A program made the position numbers and the translations under genes. Shown one piece after another: positions 37,071-46,225 of a stretch of 64,000 bases of DNA. How positions within the stretch are numbered: position 1 is the stretch's first letter; each line of letters begins with the position of its first letter. The notes under the pieces were generated by a model that saw only the letters and a list, made by a program, of their open reading frames with translations, was not told the origin of the DNA and did no database searches. Location of the stretch: contig NZ_JAJTNB010000001.1 of the NCBI RefSeq assembly GCF_021300655.1, positions 259,770-323,769 of the forward strand, in the 5' to 3' direction. The stretch comes from Helicobacter kayseriensis (GTDB taxonomy: Bacteria > Campylobacterota > Campylobacteria > Campylobacterales > Helicobacteraceae).

Positions 37071-37526
37071 ATGTTTAATATTGTTCTAGTTGAGCCACGC
37101 ATTCCTCAAAATACGGGAAATATTGGGAGGCTTTGCGTTGCAGGATGGGCCAAACTCCACCTCATCCATCCTCTAGGATTTCAAATCTCACAAAAAGAAC
37201 TCAAACGCGCAGGAATGGATTATTGGAAAGATCTTGAAGTTTATGAATGGAAAAACCTAGATGCATTTTGGGAAGCTTTTCCAGTCAATTCTCAGCATTT
37301 CTTTCTTTCAACAAAAGCAGACAAAAATTATTTTGATGCCTCTTTTTCCAAAGAGTGCTTTTTATACTTTGGACGAGAAGATGCTGGATTAGACCCTCAC
37401 ATCCTACAAACTTATTCAAACCAAGCTCTAAAACTCCCCATGAAAGAAACAATACGCAGTATCAATCTAGCCACATGTGTAGGGGCTGTTTTATATGAGG
37501 CAATTAGACAAAACTGGCCCCTTTAG
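37071..37526 (+). CDS. trmL: tRNA (cytidine(34)-2'-O)-methyltransferase TrmL
   Basis: SPOUT-family RNA methyltransferase of 151 residues, modifying the wobble base of leucine tRNAs. The trefoil-knot motifs are visible: LVEPRIPQNTGNIGRLCVAG at the start, LYFGREDAGLDP and LPMKETIRSINLATCVGAVLYE at the end. Single-domain length fits TrmL. It converges with rny, sharing 4 bases at the stop codons, and follows mutS2 after 30 bases. Confidence 0.93.
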   Translation: MFNIVLVEPRIPQNTGNIGRLCVAGWAKLHLIHPLGFQISQKELKRAGMDYWKDLEVYEWKNLDAFWEAFPVNSQHFFLSTKADKNYFDASFSKECFLYFGREDAGLDPHILQTYSNQALKLPMKETIRSINLATCVGAVLYEAIRQNWPL

Positions 37527-38986
37527 TGGGCAATCTCAATCACGCGACTTTCTCGAATCATATGCACTTTAATTTCCCCAGGATATTGGAATCCCTCTTC
37601 AATTTCTTTGGCAATCTCTTTGGCCAATACCGCACACTCTGCATCATCAACTACCAAAGCATCCACAATCACACGAATCTCCTTGCCCGCATTGATCACA
37701 TATGCTTGCTTCACTCCACGCTTTTTCATAGCAATCGCTTCAAGCTCAACGGCTCTTTTTAAAAAACTCTCCAAAGCCTCTCGTCTAGCCCCAGGCCTTG
37801 CTGCAGAAAGCGTATCTGCACAGCAAACTGCAGCAGCTTCTATGCTTCTTGGTTCCTCATAATCGTGATGAGCCCTAATCGCATTAAGCACAACAGGGTC
37901 TTCCTGATATTTCAAGCAAAGCTCATAACCCAACTCTACATGATTCCCACCAAAATCTTGTGTCATAGCTTTTCCAACATCATGCAAGATTCCAGCTCGT
38001 TTGGCCAATCTAGCATCTCCTCCTAGCTCCTCAGCAATCACACCAGCAAGATTAGCAACCTCCAAAGAATGCCCCAAGGTGTTTTGACCAAAACTTGCTC
38101 GATATTTTAATCGCCCAATCATTTTTTTAAGCTCTGGATGCATATATCCCAAACCAAGATCCAACACGACCTCTTCCCCATCTTGCAACAAACTCTCCTC
38201 CATCTCTTCGCTCACTCGCTTGAAAATCTCCTCAATTCTCAAAGGCTGTATACGTCCATCCTCAATCAATTCTTCAAGGACTTTTGTTGCAATCGCACGA
38301 CGATAGAGATTGAAGCTACTTAGGACAATCGTCAAAGGAGTATCATCAATAATGACATCTACACCTGTAATCATTTCAAATGTTTTAATATTGCGTCCAT
38401 CTTTTCCGATAATCCTCCCCTTAAGCTCATCACTAGGGAGGGTCACGACATTGATCAACCTCTCTTGTGCAAATTCTCCAGAATAGCGCGTTGTCGCTTG
38501 AGCAATCATAAAATTGGCTCGTTTTTTCAACTCATTTTTAAGCTCATTTTCGTGATAGCGGATCATTTTCCCCTTATGCGCGATCAAATCCTCTTCATAA
38601 AGCCTTAAAAGTTCTTTTTTGACTTCATTTTCATTCATTCCAAGATAATTTCCAAAAAGCTCCTTTAGCCTTTCTCTTTCTTGATGATTTTGCTCTACAA
38701 GATGCGTATAACACTTCTCTTGCTCTAAAAGTCTCTTTTGAATATTTTGATTCTCTTCTTGATGTTTTTGGAGTTTTTTGGCTTGTTTTTGAAGTTTTTT
38801 TTCTAAAAGCTCCAAATCCTGTATTTTTTGCTGATATCGCAATTCTAATTCTTTCTCTTTTAGCCCCACTTGGGACAAATCACTCCTAAAAAGTGATTTT
38901 TGATATAAAGATTTTCTAAAAATCAGATAAAGCCCAATCATTACGATTAAAATCAAAAATATAAGGCTTACTTCGACTATTTGCAT
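37523..38986 (-). CDS. rny: ribonuclease Y
   Basis: Membrane-anchored endoribonuclease of 487 residues that starts decay of many mRNAs. An N-terminal helix (VSLIFLILIVMIGLYLIF) is followed by a long coiled coil to about 170, a KH domain (TLPSDELKGRIIGKDGRNIKTFE) and an HD domain (ANLAGVIAEELGGDARLAKRAGILHDVGKA with the HD pair) reaching the C-terminus. It overlaps the folate cyclo-ligase gene by 71 bases, an unusually long overlap in this window. Its start lies 73 bases downstream of a perfect palindrome in that gene. Confidence 0.95.
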   Translation of the reverse strand: MQIVEVSLIFLILIVMIGLYLIFRKSLYQKSLFRSDLSQVGLKEKELELRYQQKIQDLELLEKKLQKQAKKLQKHQEENQNIQKRLLEQEKCYTHLVEQNHQERERLKELFGNYLGMNENEVKKELLRLYEEDLIAHKGKMIRYHENELKNELKKRANFMIAQATTRYSGEFAQERLINVVTLPSDELKGRIIGKDGRNIKTFEMITGVDVIIDDTPLTIVLSSFNLYRRAIATKVLEELIEDGRIQPLRIEEIFKRVSEEMEESLLQDGEEVVLDLGLGYMHPELKKMIGRLKYRASFGQNTLGHSLEVANLAGVIAEELGGDARLAKRAGILHDVGKAMTQDFGGNHVELGYELCLKYQEDPVVLNAIRAHHDYEEPRSIEAAAVCCADTLSAARPGARREALESFLKRAVELEAIAMKKRGVKQAYVINAGKEIRVIVDALVVDDAECAVLAKEIAKEIEEGFQYPGEIKVHMIRESRVIEIAH

Positions 38987-39539
38987 TGTGTTTTCCTAAT
39001 CTTAAAAATACTTTTGAGAATAAAACCATATCAGCCCGAATATCTCTAAAGTTTGTCACCGGTTTTTTCGAAAAAACCGGATACCTTGACAAAAAAATTA
39101 TATAGGGTTTAGCAAGCAATCTGGCAAAAAAATGGTCATAATATCCTTGACCAAAACCAATCCTCCTTAAATCCGAATCAAATGCCAAAATTGGCACAAC
39201 AGCAAGATCAATCTCTCCTTCATAACAAGAAGAACTTCCGGATTCTAAAATATTATATTGTCCACGCTTAAGAGGAAAACGCAAGCGCTGAACAAACATC
39301 GTCTTCCCTTTGATGCAAGGCACAAATACATTGAGTTTCTTTTGTCGCAATTGATGCATCAAACAAATCAAATCCACTTCATGCCTCATAGGATAAAACA
39401 ACAAAATATTTTTAAATCTCCTCTTCTTAATCCAATCAAGCAAAAAGTGCTGAATCATTTTATCGTGCATATAAATATTGACTTGATTTGATCTCTTGTT
39501 GAGAATTTTTTTTGCCAAAACTCTTACTTTTTCTTTCAA
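38916..39539 (-). CDS. 5-formyltetrahydrofolate cyclo-ligase family protein
   Basis: A 207-residue enzyme that converts 5-formyl-THF to methenyl-THF. Motifs are typical: LLFYPMRHEVDL, VFVPCIKGKTMFVQRL and the loop LAFDSDLRRIGFGQGYYDHFFA. The C-terminus continues about 25 residues beyond what the family usually needs (LGKHNANSRSKPYIFDF), and that tail is coded inside the start of rny. A 22-base palindrome (39059-39080) interrupts the frame near the YPVFSKKPV residues. By recall, this gene accompanies rny in H. pylori too. Confidence 0.85.
   Translation of the reverse strand: MKEKVRVLAKKILNKRSNQVNIYMHDKMIQHFLLDWIKKRRFKNILLFYPMRHEVDLICLMHQLRQKKLNVFVPCIKGKTMFVQRLRFPLKRGQYNILESGSSSCYEGEIDLAVVPILAFDSDLRRIGFGQGYYDHFFARLLAKPYIIFLSRYPVFSKKPVTNFRDIRADMVLFSKVFLRLGKHNANSRSKPYIFDFNRNDWALSDF
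39059..39080. repeat. perfect 22-base palindrome inside the cyclo-ligase gene
   Basis: CCGGTTTTTTCGAAAAAACCGG is self-complementary over its full length. It is in coding sequence (PVFSKKPV) and, on the minus strand, 73 bases before the rny start. As RNA it could fold into a stem of eight or more pairs with a UUCG-centred loop. Confidence 0.85.
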
Positions 39540-39569
39540 GTTTTCTCCTAAATCTTTATAATCACAGTT

Positions 39570-40115
39570 ATGAAAAAAATAACTTTACTTTCATTTTTGT
39601 GGATACTTATTTTTCTTATAGGATGCAATCAAGGAAGCTTTGCCAAAAAGCTCTATCCAGAATACAGATTCCAAAGCATCTCGGGCAAAACACTCAATAT
39701 TACAAAAATCAAAAATCGCCTTGAGATTTTAAATCAAAGCAAGCCTATTTTGTTCTATTTCGTTCAGCCAATGTGCAACACTTGCTTTGAGGGAATTGAG
39801 CACATTAAACGCATCCGTGACACATATCAAAATCAAATTGATTTTATTCCTATCCTTATTGCCAATGATTCCAATCTCAATCTCTATAAAGATGAAGCAA
39901 CAATTCTTAATCAAACCTATGATTTAGACTTTGATTTTTATTTTGCGACAGACAAAAAGAATTTCTTAGAAAATTTTGATCGCCAAACAGATACCAATCT
40001 TTTGGTGCTCTATGATGAGAAATTGCGACTTGTTCAAGAATATGAGGGGCTTGTTCCAGAAGAAATGGTGGAGTTTGATATCAATCAAATCCTAAATCAA
40101 AATGGAGAAAAATAA
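39570..40115 (+). CDS. thioredoxin-like lipoprotein
   Basis: A 181-residue exported protein. The signal sequence ends in a lipobox (FLIGC, Cys19), so it should be anchored to a membrane facing the periplasm. The mature part has a thioredoxin-like fold with [13 protein letters not shown], a CxxC redox pair. A role as a periplasmic thiol oxidoreductase is inferred from these features; the partner is unknown. It stands directly before ftsY with an overlapping TAATG, and an equivalent gene precedes ftsY in H. pylori, by recall. Confidence 0.75.
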   Translation: MKKITLLSFLWILIFLIGCNQGSFAKKLYPEYRFQSISGKTLNITKIKNRLEILNQSKPILFYFVQPMCNTCFEGIEHIKRIRDTYQNQIDFIPILIANDSNLNLYKDEATILNQTYDLDFDFYFATDKKNFLENFDRQTDTNLLVLYDEKLRLVQEYEGLVPEEMVEFDINQILNQNGEK

Positions 40116-40996
40116 TGTTTCAAAGCCTCAAATCGATTCTTAAAAAAACAACCGATGGAATCTCTCAGGCCATCGGCACAAAAAAGAAACTTATCTCTCA
40201 AAATGAACTAGAAAATGCTCTCATTGAAAGCGATATTTCCTATGACTTGATCGAAATGATGCTCAAAAATCTCCCTCAAGAAGTGAGCAAAAACGAACTT
40301 GAGGTGGCATTGTGGAGATTCTTCCGCGCTGAGAGCTATTATGATAAATTGCAATACACCCCCCTTCAAGATAAACCTGAGGTAATGCTTATTATTGGCG
40401 TAAATGGCGCAGGAAAAACAACAACAATTGCCAAGCTTGCTCATTTAGCTAAAAAGCAAGGGAAAAAAGTCATCTTAGGTGCAGGAGATACATTCCGCGC
40501 TGCAGCAATTGAACAGCTCAAGCTTTGGGGAGAGAAGCTAGGGATTGAAGTGATCAGCTCTCAAATTGGTCATGATCCAAGCTCGATAGCATTTGATAGC
40601 ATTAAAGCTGGACTTGCAAGGGGAGCAGATCAAATCATTATCGATACTGCAGGAAGATTACATAATCAAACCAATCTCAAAAATGAACTCATCAAAATCT
40701 CCAAAGTTTGCTCCAAAGCCTTAGATGAAAAACCCTTTCACAAACTGCTTATCCTTGATGGGACGCAAGGAAGCTCAGCAATCACTCAAGCTAAGATTTT
40801 CAATGAAATCTTAAATGTTGATGGAATCATTGTCACCAAGCTTGATAGCACAAGCAAAGGAGGAGCGATCTTGAGTATGATTTATGAGCTCAAACTCCCT
40901 ATTGCCTACATCGGCACTGGCGAAAAAGAAGACAATCTTCTTCCATTTAATGAAGAAGAATATATTCAATCGATTTTAGAGGCGATTTTTGGCTAA
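40115..40996 (+). CDS. ftsY: signal recognition particle receptor FtsY
   Basis: GTPase of 293 residues that receives SRP-ribosome complexes at the membrane. The N domain is about 1-80 and the NG domain has [17 protein letters not shown] (P-loop), [24 protein letters not shown] and [11 protein letters not shown]. The acidic A domain of E. coli FtsY is missing, as usual in Campylobacterota. The last residues overlap radA by 8 bases. Confidence 0.96.
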   Translation: MFQSLKSILKKTTDGISQAIGTKKKLISQNELENALIESDISYDLIEMMLKNLPQEVSKNELEVALWRFFRAESYYDKLQYTPLQDKPEVMLIIGVNGAGKTTTIAKLAHLAKKQGKKVILGAGDTFRAAAIEQLKLWGEKLGIEVISSQIGHDPSSIAFDSIKAGLARGADQIIIDTAGRLHNQTNLKNELIKISKVCSKALDEKPFHKLLILDGTQGSSAITQAKIFNEILNVDGIIVTKLDSTSKGGAILSMIYELKLPIAYIGTGEKEDNLLPFNEEEYIQSILEAIFG

Positions 40997-42329
40997 AAAG
41001 CACACATTGTTTGAATGTCAGCATTGTGGATTCCAAAGCCCTAAATGGCTTGGAAAATGTCCCAATTGTCAAGAATGGGAAAGTCTTGTTGAGCTTAAAA
41101 GCGAACAAATCGCTTATCTCAAAGCAAACTCATCTCCAAATCCAACTCCATCCAAAGCCATCCCCATCACACAAGTCAATCATGAAGAATTTAGCAAATT
41201 TAGCTCAGGAGAAAGTGAGCTTGATTTGGTACTTGGGGGAGGGATCGTTGAGGGCGGACTTTATTTGATTGGTGGAAGTCCGGGGGTGGGAAAATCTACG
41301 CTTTTGCTCAAAGTTTCATACAACCTAGCCCAACAAGGAAAGCGTGTGCTATATATCAGCGGGGAAGAGAGTGCAGGACAAATCAAAATGCGCGCAGAAC
41401 GCCTTCATTGCATTCATCCCAATCTCTATCTTCTCAATGAGATCAATCTCTCAAGCATTTTAGAACATTCCAAAGACTATGAAGTGTGCATTATTGATTC
41501 TATTCAAACACTCTTTTCAGAAAGCATCACCTCAGCACCTGGGTCTGTTTCTCAAGTGAGAGAAAGTACCTTTTCTCTTCTTAGGGTTGCCAAAGATTAC
41601 AATATCGCGATCTTTATTATTGGCCATATCACCAAAGAAGGCTCGATTGCTGGTCCTAGAGTGCTTGAACATATGGTTGATAGTGTGCTTTATTTTGAGG
41701 GAGATCCAAGTCGAGAAATCAGATTCCTTAGAGGGTTTAAAAATCGCTTTGGCACAACAAGTGAGGTAGGAATCTTTGAGATGAAAGAAAATGGCTTAGT
41801 CAGTGCCAAAGAAGTCTCCAAGCTCTTTTTTCAATCCAAAAAGCAAATGGCAGGGAGTGCGACAACAGTCATTCTTGAGGGATCAAGAGCTCTAGTCATA
41901 GAAGTTCAAGCACTTGTGAGTGAAAATTCTTTTGGGATGCCCAAACGCTTAGCAACAGGATTTGACCTCAATCGTCTCAATATGCTTTTGGCACTTTTAG
42001 AAAAAAAACTTGATCTTCCACTTAATCGCTATGATGTTTTTGTCAATATCTCAGGGGGAATCAAAATCAATGAAACTGGGGCTGATCTTGCTTTGATTGC
42101 AAGCATTGTCTCAAGCTTTAAAAATCGCCCCCTCAATCCTCAAACAGCTTTTATCGGAGAAGTGACATTGATTGGCGATATTAGAGAATCGGGCAATTTG
42201 GATATCCGCCTAAGAGAGCTTGCAAACTATGGATTTACCAAAGCAATCATCGCTCAAAAGCCTAGCAATCCCGCCCCTATCAAATGCTATGAGATTCAAG
42301 AAGTAACAAAACTCCTTGATTGGATGTGA
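40989..42329 (+). CDS. radA: DNA repair protein RadA
   Basis: RecA-like DnaB-type helicase that promotes branch migration, 446 residues. An N-terminal C4 zinc finger ([20 protein letters not shown]) is followed by the ATPase with Walker [15 protein letters not shown], the KNRFG motif ([12 protein letters not shown]) and a C-terminal Lon-like domain ([21 protein letters not shown]). The start is a TTG at 40989 with GAGG upstream, overlapping ftsY. It converges directly on the sensor kinase gene. Confidence 0.95.
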   Translation: MAKKHTLFECQHCGFQSPKWLGKCPNCQEWESLVELKSEQIAYLKANSSPNPTPSKAIPITQVNHEEFSKFSSGESELDLVLGGGIVEGGLYLIGGSPGVGKSTLLLKVSYNLAQQGKRVLYISGEESAGQIKMRAERLHCIHPNLYLLNEINLSSILEHSKDYEVCIIDSIQTLFSESITSAPGSVSQVRESTFSLLRVAKDYNIAIFIIGHITKEGSIAGPRVLEHMVDSVLYFEGDPSREIRFLRGFKNRFGTTSEVGIFEMKENGLVSAKEVSKLFFQSKKQMAGSATTVILEGSRALVIEVQALVSENSFGMPKRLATGFDLNRLNMLLALLEKKLDLPLNRYDVFVNISGGIKINETGADLALIASIVSSFKNRPLNPQTAFIGEVTLIGDIRESGNLDIRLRELANYGFTKAIIAQKPSNPAPIKCYEIQEVTKLLDWM

Positions 42330-43577
42330 TTAGAGCCTAAAAGCAAAGCTAGTTTCCTCGTTGGGCTTAGATTTGATTTTCAAACGACTTTGATGAAGAG
42401 TCAAAATCTTTTTAACGATAAAAAGTCCCAAACCAAAGGAATTTTCACTCTCTGGATTGGCTTTATAAAATTTCTTTGTCACTTTTTTAATTTGCTCTTG
42501 GGTGATCCCAATGCCATAATCTGTAATTTTAAATTTTCCATCTTTAATCTCAATCAAGATTTCATCTTGACTATATTTCAAGGCATTAGAAATGAGATTG
42601 ATCACTACTTGTTCGATCAAAAACACATCCCCTCTTACAAAAGTTGTTTCTCCCAAAAGTTTGATTCGATGATTATCTTGAGCTTGGATAATCCCTTGCA
42701 CAACCTCAAACAAATCAAATTCTTCAAATTGAACTTGCTTTATATCTAGATTGAAAACAAAATTGAGCTTATGTGTTAATTGATTGAGACGAACAACTTG
42801 ATGGCGTATTTTTTGATAAAAAAGATCTTTTTGCTCAATCTTTGGGTTTTCTAGCCCATCAAGAGAGAGCTGAATAATGCTCAAAGGATTTTTAAGTTCG
42901 TGAGAAATGGCACTCAAAAGATTTGAGAGTTGTTCGTTCTTGAGTTTGATCTTTTGAGTTTGTTTCAATGTTTTTTGATCTCGTCGAGCAAGAATCTTTT
43001 CTAGCTTCTGAAGTTGCTCTGAAAACACTTGCATTTCCCCAAATCTTAAGGATAAAAGCGATTTTGCTTTTCCTTTTTGAGTGGGTGAGAGAATTTGCTC
43101 AAATTGCTCCTTGAAACTCACATAGAACAACCAACAAATACAAATTACACACAACATAAAGACACAAAAAATAACAAGATTTAAACCATCCACCCTAATT
43201 TGAGGAAGCATATACAAAACAAGCATCTTATCCCTCAAATAAAGCACTTGATAAACCATCCCATCTTCATAAATAGGGGAAGAGCTTTCTTTGAAATTTT
43301 GCTTTTGTATTGATTGTGGGGATGATGAAATATATCTATCTTTTTTTACAACCAAAAGTTCCACACCCAATCCCTCACTCAAAGATTGGAGATTGTCTTG
43401 GTTTATTTCTTTAGGGTCAATGCTTTTTAGAGCAAAAAGAGCATGTTGGATCCTTGTTTGAGAATCAAGGATTGCTTGCTTGGTATTGCTTTGCACATTC
43501 CACTGATAGCTCACTCCTGCAAACAAAACAAACAAAGCACAAAATATACCGATAAAAACTCCCCTAAAACTCAACAC
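42330..43577 (-). CDS. sensor histidine kinase, PhosS-like
   Basis: A 415-residue membrane kinase. Two helices (about 7-25 and 132-152) flank a periplasmic domain. The cytosolic part has the H-box AISHELKNPLSIIQLSLDG, N-box NLISNALKYSQ, G1 TDYGIGIT and G2 SFGLGLFIVKK. It overlaps the response regulator gene by 7 bases. That pair is divergent from pstSCAB with a Pho box between, so it most likely senses phosphate, like PhosS of Campylobacter. Direct evidence for the signal is lacking. Confidence 0.87.
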   Translation of the reverse strand: MLSFRGVFIGIFCALFVLFAGVSYQWNVQSNTKQAILDSQTRIQHALFALKSIDPKEINQDNLQSLSEGLGVELLVVKKDRYISSSPQSIQKQNFKESSSPIYEDGMVYQVLYLRDKMLVLYMLPQIRVDGLNLVIFCVFMLCVICICWLFYVSFKEQFEQILSPTQKGKAKSLLSLRFGEMQVFSEQLQKLEKILARRDQKTLKQTQKIKLKNEQLSNLLSAISHELKNPLSIIQLSLDGLENPKIEQKDLFYQKIRHQVVRLNQLTHKLNFVFNLDIKQVQFEEFDLFEVVQGIIQAQDNHRIKLLGETTFVRGDVFLIEQVVINLISNALKYSQDEILIEIKDGKFKITDYGIGITQEQIKKVTKKFYKANPESENSFGLGLFIVKKILTLHQSRLKIKSKPNEETSFAFRL

Positions 43578-44221
43578 AAGCGATACCCCAAACCACGAAT
43601 AGGAAGGATTTTTTCTTTCAAAAATGGAAATTTTTGTTTCAATCTTGTGATAGCTATATTGATTGTTTTATCGCTTGTTGTGTCATTTTTCCACACGCTC
43701 TCACTCAAAAATTGACGACTAAGGGTTTCATTTTTGTTTTCAAAAAAACATCTCAAAAGTTCAAACTCCAATCCACTCACAGACACACTCTTCCCCTCAT
43801 AAAAACACTCCCTCTCTCCCAAAAGCAAGACGCACTCCCCATATTGCAAACGATTTTTTAGCTTCCGTCGCATCATAGCCTTAAGACGCAAGATCAATTC
43901 CTTCATCTCAAAAGGCTTGCAAATATAATCATCACACCCCTTTTCAAATCCCTCAAACACCTCCTCTTGTCTTGCTTTTGCTGTTAGAAAAATAACTGAT
44001 TCTTCATAGCCAAGCTTTCTGAGTTTTTGAATGGATTTGATGCTATCCCCACTGGGCAAATTTCGATCAACGATTAAAGCATCAACCCTCCCCTCATGCA
44101 ATACCTCTTCCAAATCTGGCATATCCAAAAAACTTTGCACAGAGATTCCCTCCTGCATCAAATGCAAGCAAATCAACTCATTCAAATCTTTTTCATCTTC
44201 AATCAAAACGACATTTAGCAT
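43571..44221 (-). CDS. response regulator, PhosR-like
   Basis: OmpR/PhoB-type regulator of 216 residues. The receiver has the acidic pocket VVLIEDEKDL, phosphoacceptor Asp52 in ALIVDRNLPSG, FLTAKA and CKPFEM. The C-terminal winged helix contains VSVSGLEFELLRCFFEN and INIAITRLKQKFPF. The start is taken at 44221 (MLNVVLIED); 15 more codons are open upstream but lack conservation, and no strong ribosome site marks either. It is divergent from pstS across about 100 bases holding the Pho box. Confidence 0.88.
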   Translation of the reverse strand: MLNVVLIEDEKDLNELICLHLMQEGISVQSFLDMPDLEEVLHEGRVDALIVDRNLPSGDSIKSIQKLRKLGYEESVIFLTAKARQEEVFEGFEKGCDDYICKPFEMKELILRLKAMMRRKLKNRLQYGECVLLLGERECFYEGKSVSVSGLEFELLRCFFENKNETLSRQFLSESVWKNDTTSDKTINIAITRLKQKFPFLKEKILPIRGLGYRLC

Positions 44222-44258
44222 TTGCAAACTATACCAAAACCCCTTTCTACTCACAAAT

Positions 44259-44290
44259 GTTTCCAAAAAGTTTCCAAATCTTTCTACATT
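44259..44290 (+). promoter_or_regulatory. Pho box and -10 of pstS
   Basis: GTTTCCAAAAAGTTTC at 44259-44274 fits the recalled Campylobacter PhosR consensus GTTTCnAAAAnGTTTC with no mismatch. The repeat unit is 11 bases (GTTTCCAAAAA, GTTTCCAAATC), and a degenerate third unit follows. TACATT at 44285-44290, ten bases on, would be the -10 of an activated promoter whose -35 is replaced by the regulator. Confidence 0.8.
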
Positions 44291-44324
44291 TCCGCTCCTA
44301 CTTTGTCATTTAAGGAGAAATTCA

Positions 44325-45317
44325 ATGAAAAAAAGTCTTGCCATCCTTGGATTAAGTGCTTTATTGATCAATGCATCAGAACTCAAAATCGCGGGATCTT
44401 CTACGGTTTATCCATTTAGTGCTTTTGTCGCAGAAGAGTATTCAGCAATCAAAAACACAAGAACACCTATTGTAGAGAGCGTAGGGACAGGGGGAGGATT
44501 TAAGATTTTCTGTGAAGGAAAAACAGATATTGCCAATGCCTCAAGAACAATCAAAGAAAGTGAGTTTCAAAATTGTCTCAAAAATGGAGTGACAGATATT
44601 ATGGGGATTATGATTGGCTATGATGGAATTGTGCTAGCTCAAAACAAAATCAATGCACCTATCAATCTCACTCTTGAGCAACTCTTCCTTGCTCTTGCCA
44701 AAGAAATCCCACAAGATGGGAAACTCATCGCCAATCCCTACACACATTGGAATCAAATCCACCCCTCACTTCCCAATCGAAAAATCACCATTTATGGACC
44801 ACCCTCAAGTTCTGGGACAAGAGATACGATTGAAGAACTTATTCTTGGAGAGGTATCTAAAACATTCAAAGAATATGGATCGCAAGCGGGGAAATACAAG
44901 AGCATTCGACAAGATAGTGCTTATATTCCAAGTGGAGAAAACGACAATCTTATCGTGACAAAACTCAGTGCAGATAAAGAAGCTTTAGGACTTTTTGGAT
45001 ATGGATTTTTGGCAAACAATCAAGATAAGATTGATGCTCTAAGTATTGATTCTATTCAAGCCAATGAAGAAAACATCGCCAATGGAACATATGAACTTGC
45101 ACGATCGCTCTTTATTTATATCAATTTAAAAAACAAAGAATCTTTAGAGTTTGCAAGAATCTTTATGAATAATGATTTGGCATCAAGTGATGGAGAGCTC
45201 TCAAAAATTGGTCTTGTCCCACTCAACCAAGAACTCTTGCAAGAAGTTCAAAAAAGATTGCAAAATCCTTCCATCCTCACTCTTGATCTAGTCAAAGAAG
45301 GCAAAGTCTCCAAATGA
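44325..45317 (+). CDS. pstS: phosphate-binding protein PstS
   Basis: Periplasmic phosphate receptor, 330 residues. The ATG at 44325 follows AAGGAG and starts a signal peptide (KKSLAILGLSALLINA); the longer open frame upstream is not coding. Ligand-site stretches are KIAGSSTVYPFSAFVAEEY, VGTGGGFKIFCEG and DIANASRTIK, with GPPSSSGTRDT in the second lobe. Not a lipoprotein here. First gene of pstSCAB. Confidence 0.95.
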   Translation: MKKSLAILGLSALLINASELKIAGSSTVYPFSAFVAEEYSAIKNTRTPIVESVGTGGGFKIFCEGKTDIANASRTIKESEFQNCLKNGVTDIMGIMIGYDGIVLAQNKINAPINLTLEQLFLALAKEIPQDGKLIANPYTHWNQIHPSLPNRKITIYGPPSSSGTRDTIEELILGEVSKTFKEYGSQAGKYKSIRQDSAYIPSGENDNLIVTKLSADKEALGLFGYGFLANNQDKIDALSIDSIQANEENIANGTYELARSLFIYINLKNKESLEFARIFMNNDLASSDGELSKIGLVPLNQELLQEVQKRLQNPSILTLDLVKEGKVSK

Positions 45318-46225
45318 AAGAAAGATTTATCAAAAGCACATTATTTTTATGTGCTTTGATTAGCATTGTTGTCAGTCTTGCCATTATGCTTACAATTTTG
45401 ATTGAAGCAATCAAATTTTTCCAAAAAGAAAGCCTCTTTACATTTTTGTTTTCTTCTCAATGGGCAGCAGATGGAGCATTTCTCAAGGCTGATGGAAGCA
45501 CGGGACATGGGATTTTTGGAGCAGTTAGCTTGTTTTGGGGAACATTTTATATCTCTCTGATTGCGATGCTAACTGCAATCCCTGTTGGTGTTATGTGTGC
45601 AATCTACCTAGGTGTTTTTGCTGGGAAAAAATCTAAAAATCTTTTTAAACCCATTTTAGAAGTCATTGCAGGGATTCCAACCGTTGTCTTTGGTTTTTTT
45701 GCTGTCATTGTCATCGCTCCGCTTATTGTTGGGTTTTTTGAGATTTTTAATATTTCTGCAAGCTATGAAAGTGCGCTAGGTGCGGGTTTCATTATGGGGG
45801 TGATGATTGTCCCAATTGTGGCATCTCTCTCTCAAGATTGCATTGAATCAGTGAGTGCAAAGAGAGTGAATGGAGCTTATGCCCTAGGAATGACAAAAAA
45901 AGAAGTAGTCTTTGCTGTGATCTTACCTGAGGCAATGCCTGGAATCATCGCTTCATGCTTACTTGGACTATCTCGTGCTTTGGGGGAAACAATGATTGTT
46001 ATCATGGCTGCATCCCTACGCCCAAATCTTAGTTTGAATTTTTTGGAAGATATGACAACAGTGACTGTGCATATTGTCCAAGCGCTCCAAGGAGATCAGG
46101 CATTTGATAGCTCACTTGCACTTAGCGCTTTTTCGCTTGGGTTGGCATTATTTATCATCACCCTAGTGATTAATATGATCAGCGTCTATCTCATCCATCA
46201 ATTTCACAAAGGAAAAAATCTATGA
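45314..46225 (+). CDS. pstC: phosphate ABC transporter permease PstC
   Basis: Permease of 303 residues with about six helices. ADGSTGHGIFGAVSLFWGTFYISLIAM and the EAA loop VNGAYALGMTKKEVVFAVILP are typical, as is GLSRALGETMIVIMAA. It overlaps pstS and pstA by 4 bases on each side. Confidence 0.95.
   Translation: MKERFIKSTLFLCALISIVVSLAIMLTILIEAIKFFQKESLFTFLFSSQWAADGAFLKADGSTGHGIFGAVSLFWGTFYISLIAMLTAIPVGVMCAIYLGVFAGKKSKNLFKPILEVIAGIPTVVFGFFAVIVIAPLIVGFFEIFNISASYESALGAGFIMGVMIVPIVASLSQDCIESVSAKRVNGAYALGMTKKEVVFAVILPEAMPGIIASCLLGLSRALGETMIVIMAASLRPNLSLNFLEDMTTVTVHIVQALQGDQAFDSSLALSAFSLGLALFIITLVINMISVYLIHQFHKGKNL

Noticed and set aside
44031-44324. Upstream extension of pstS
   Set aside because: It runs antisense to the response regulator and over the Pho box; a signal peptide and AAGGAG support the start at 44325.
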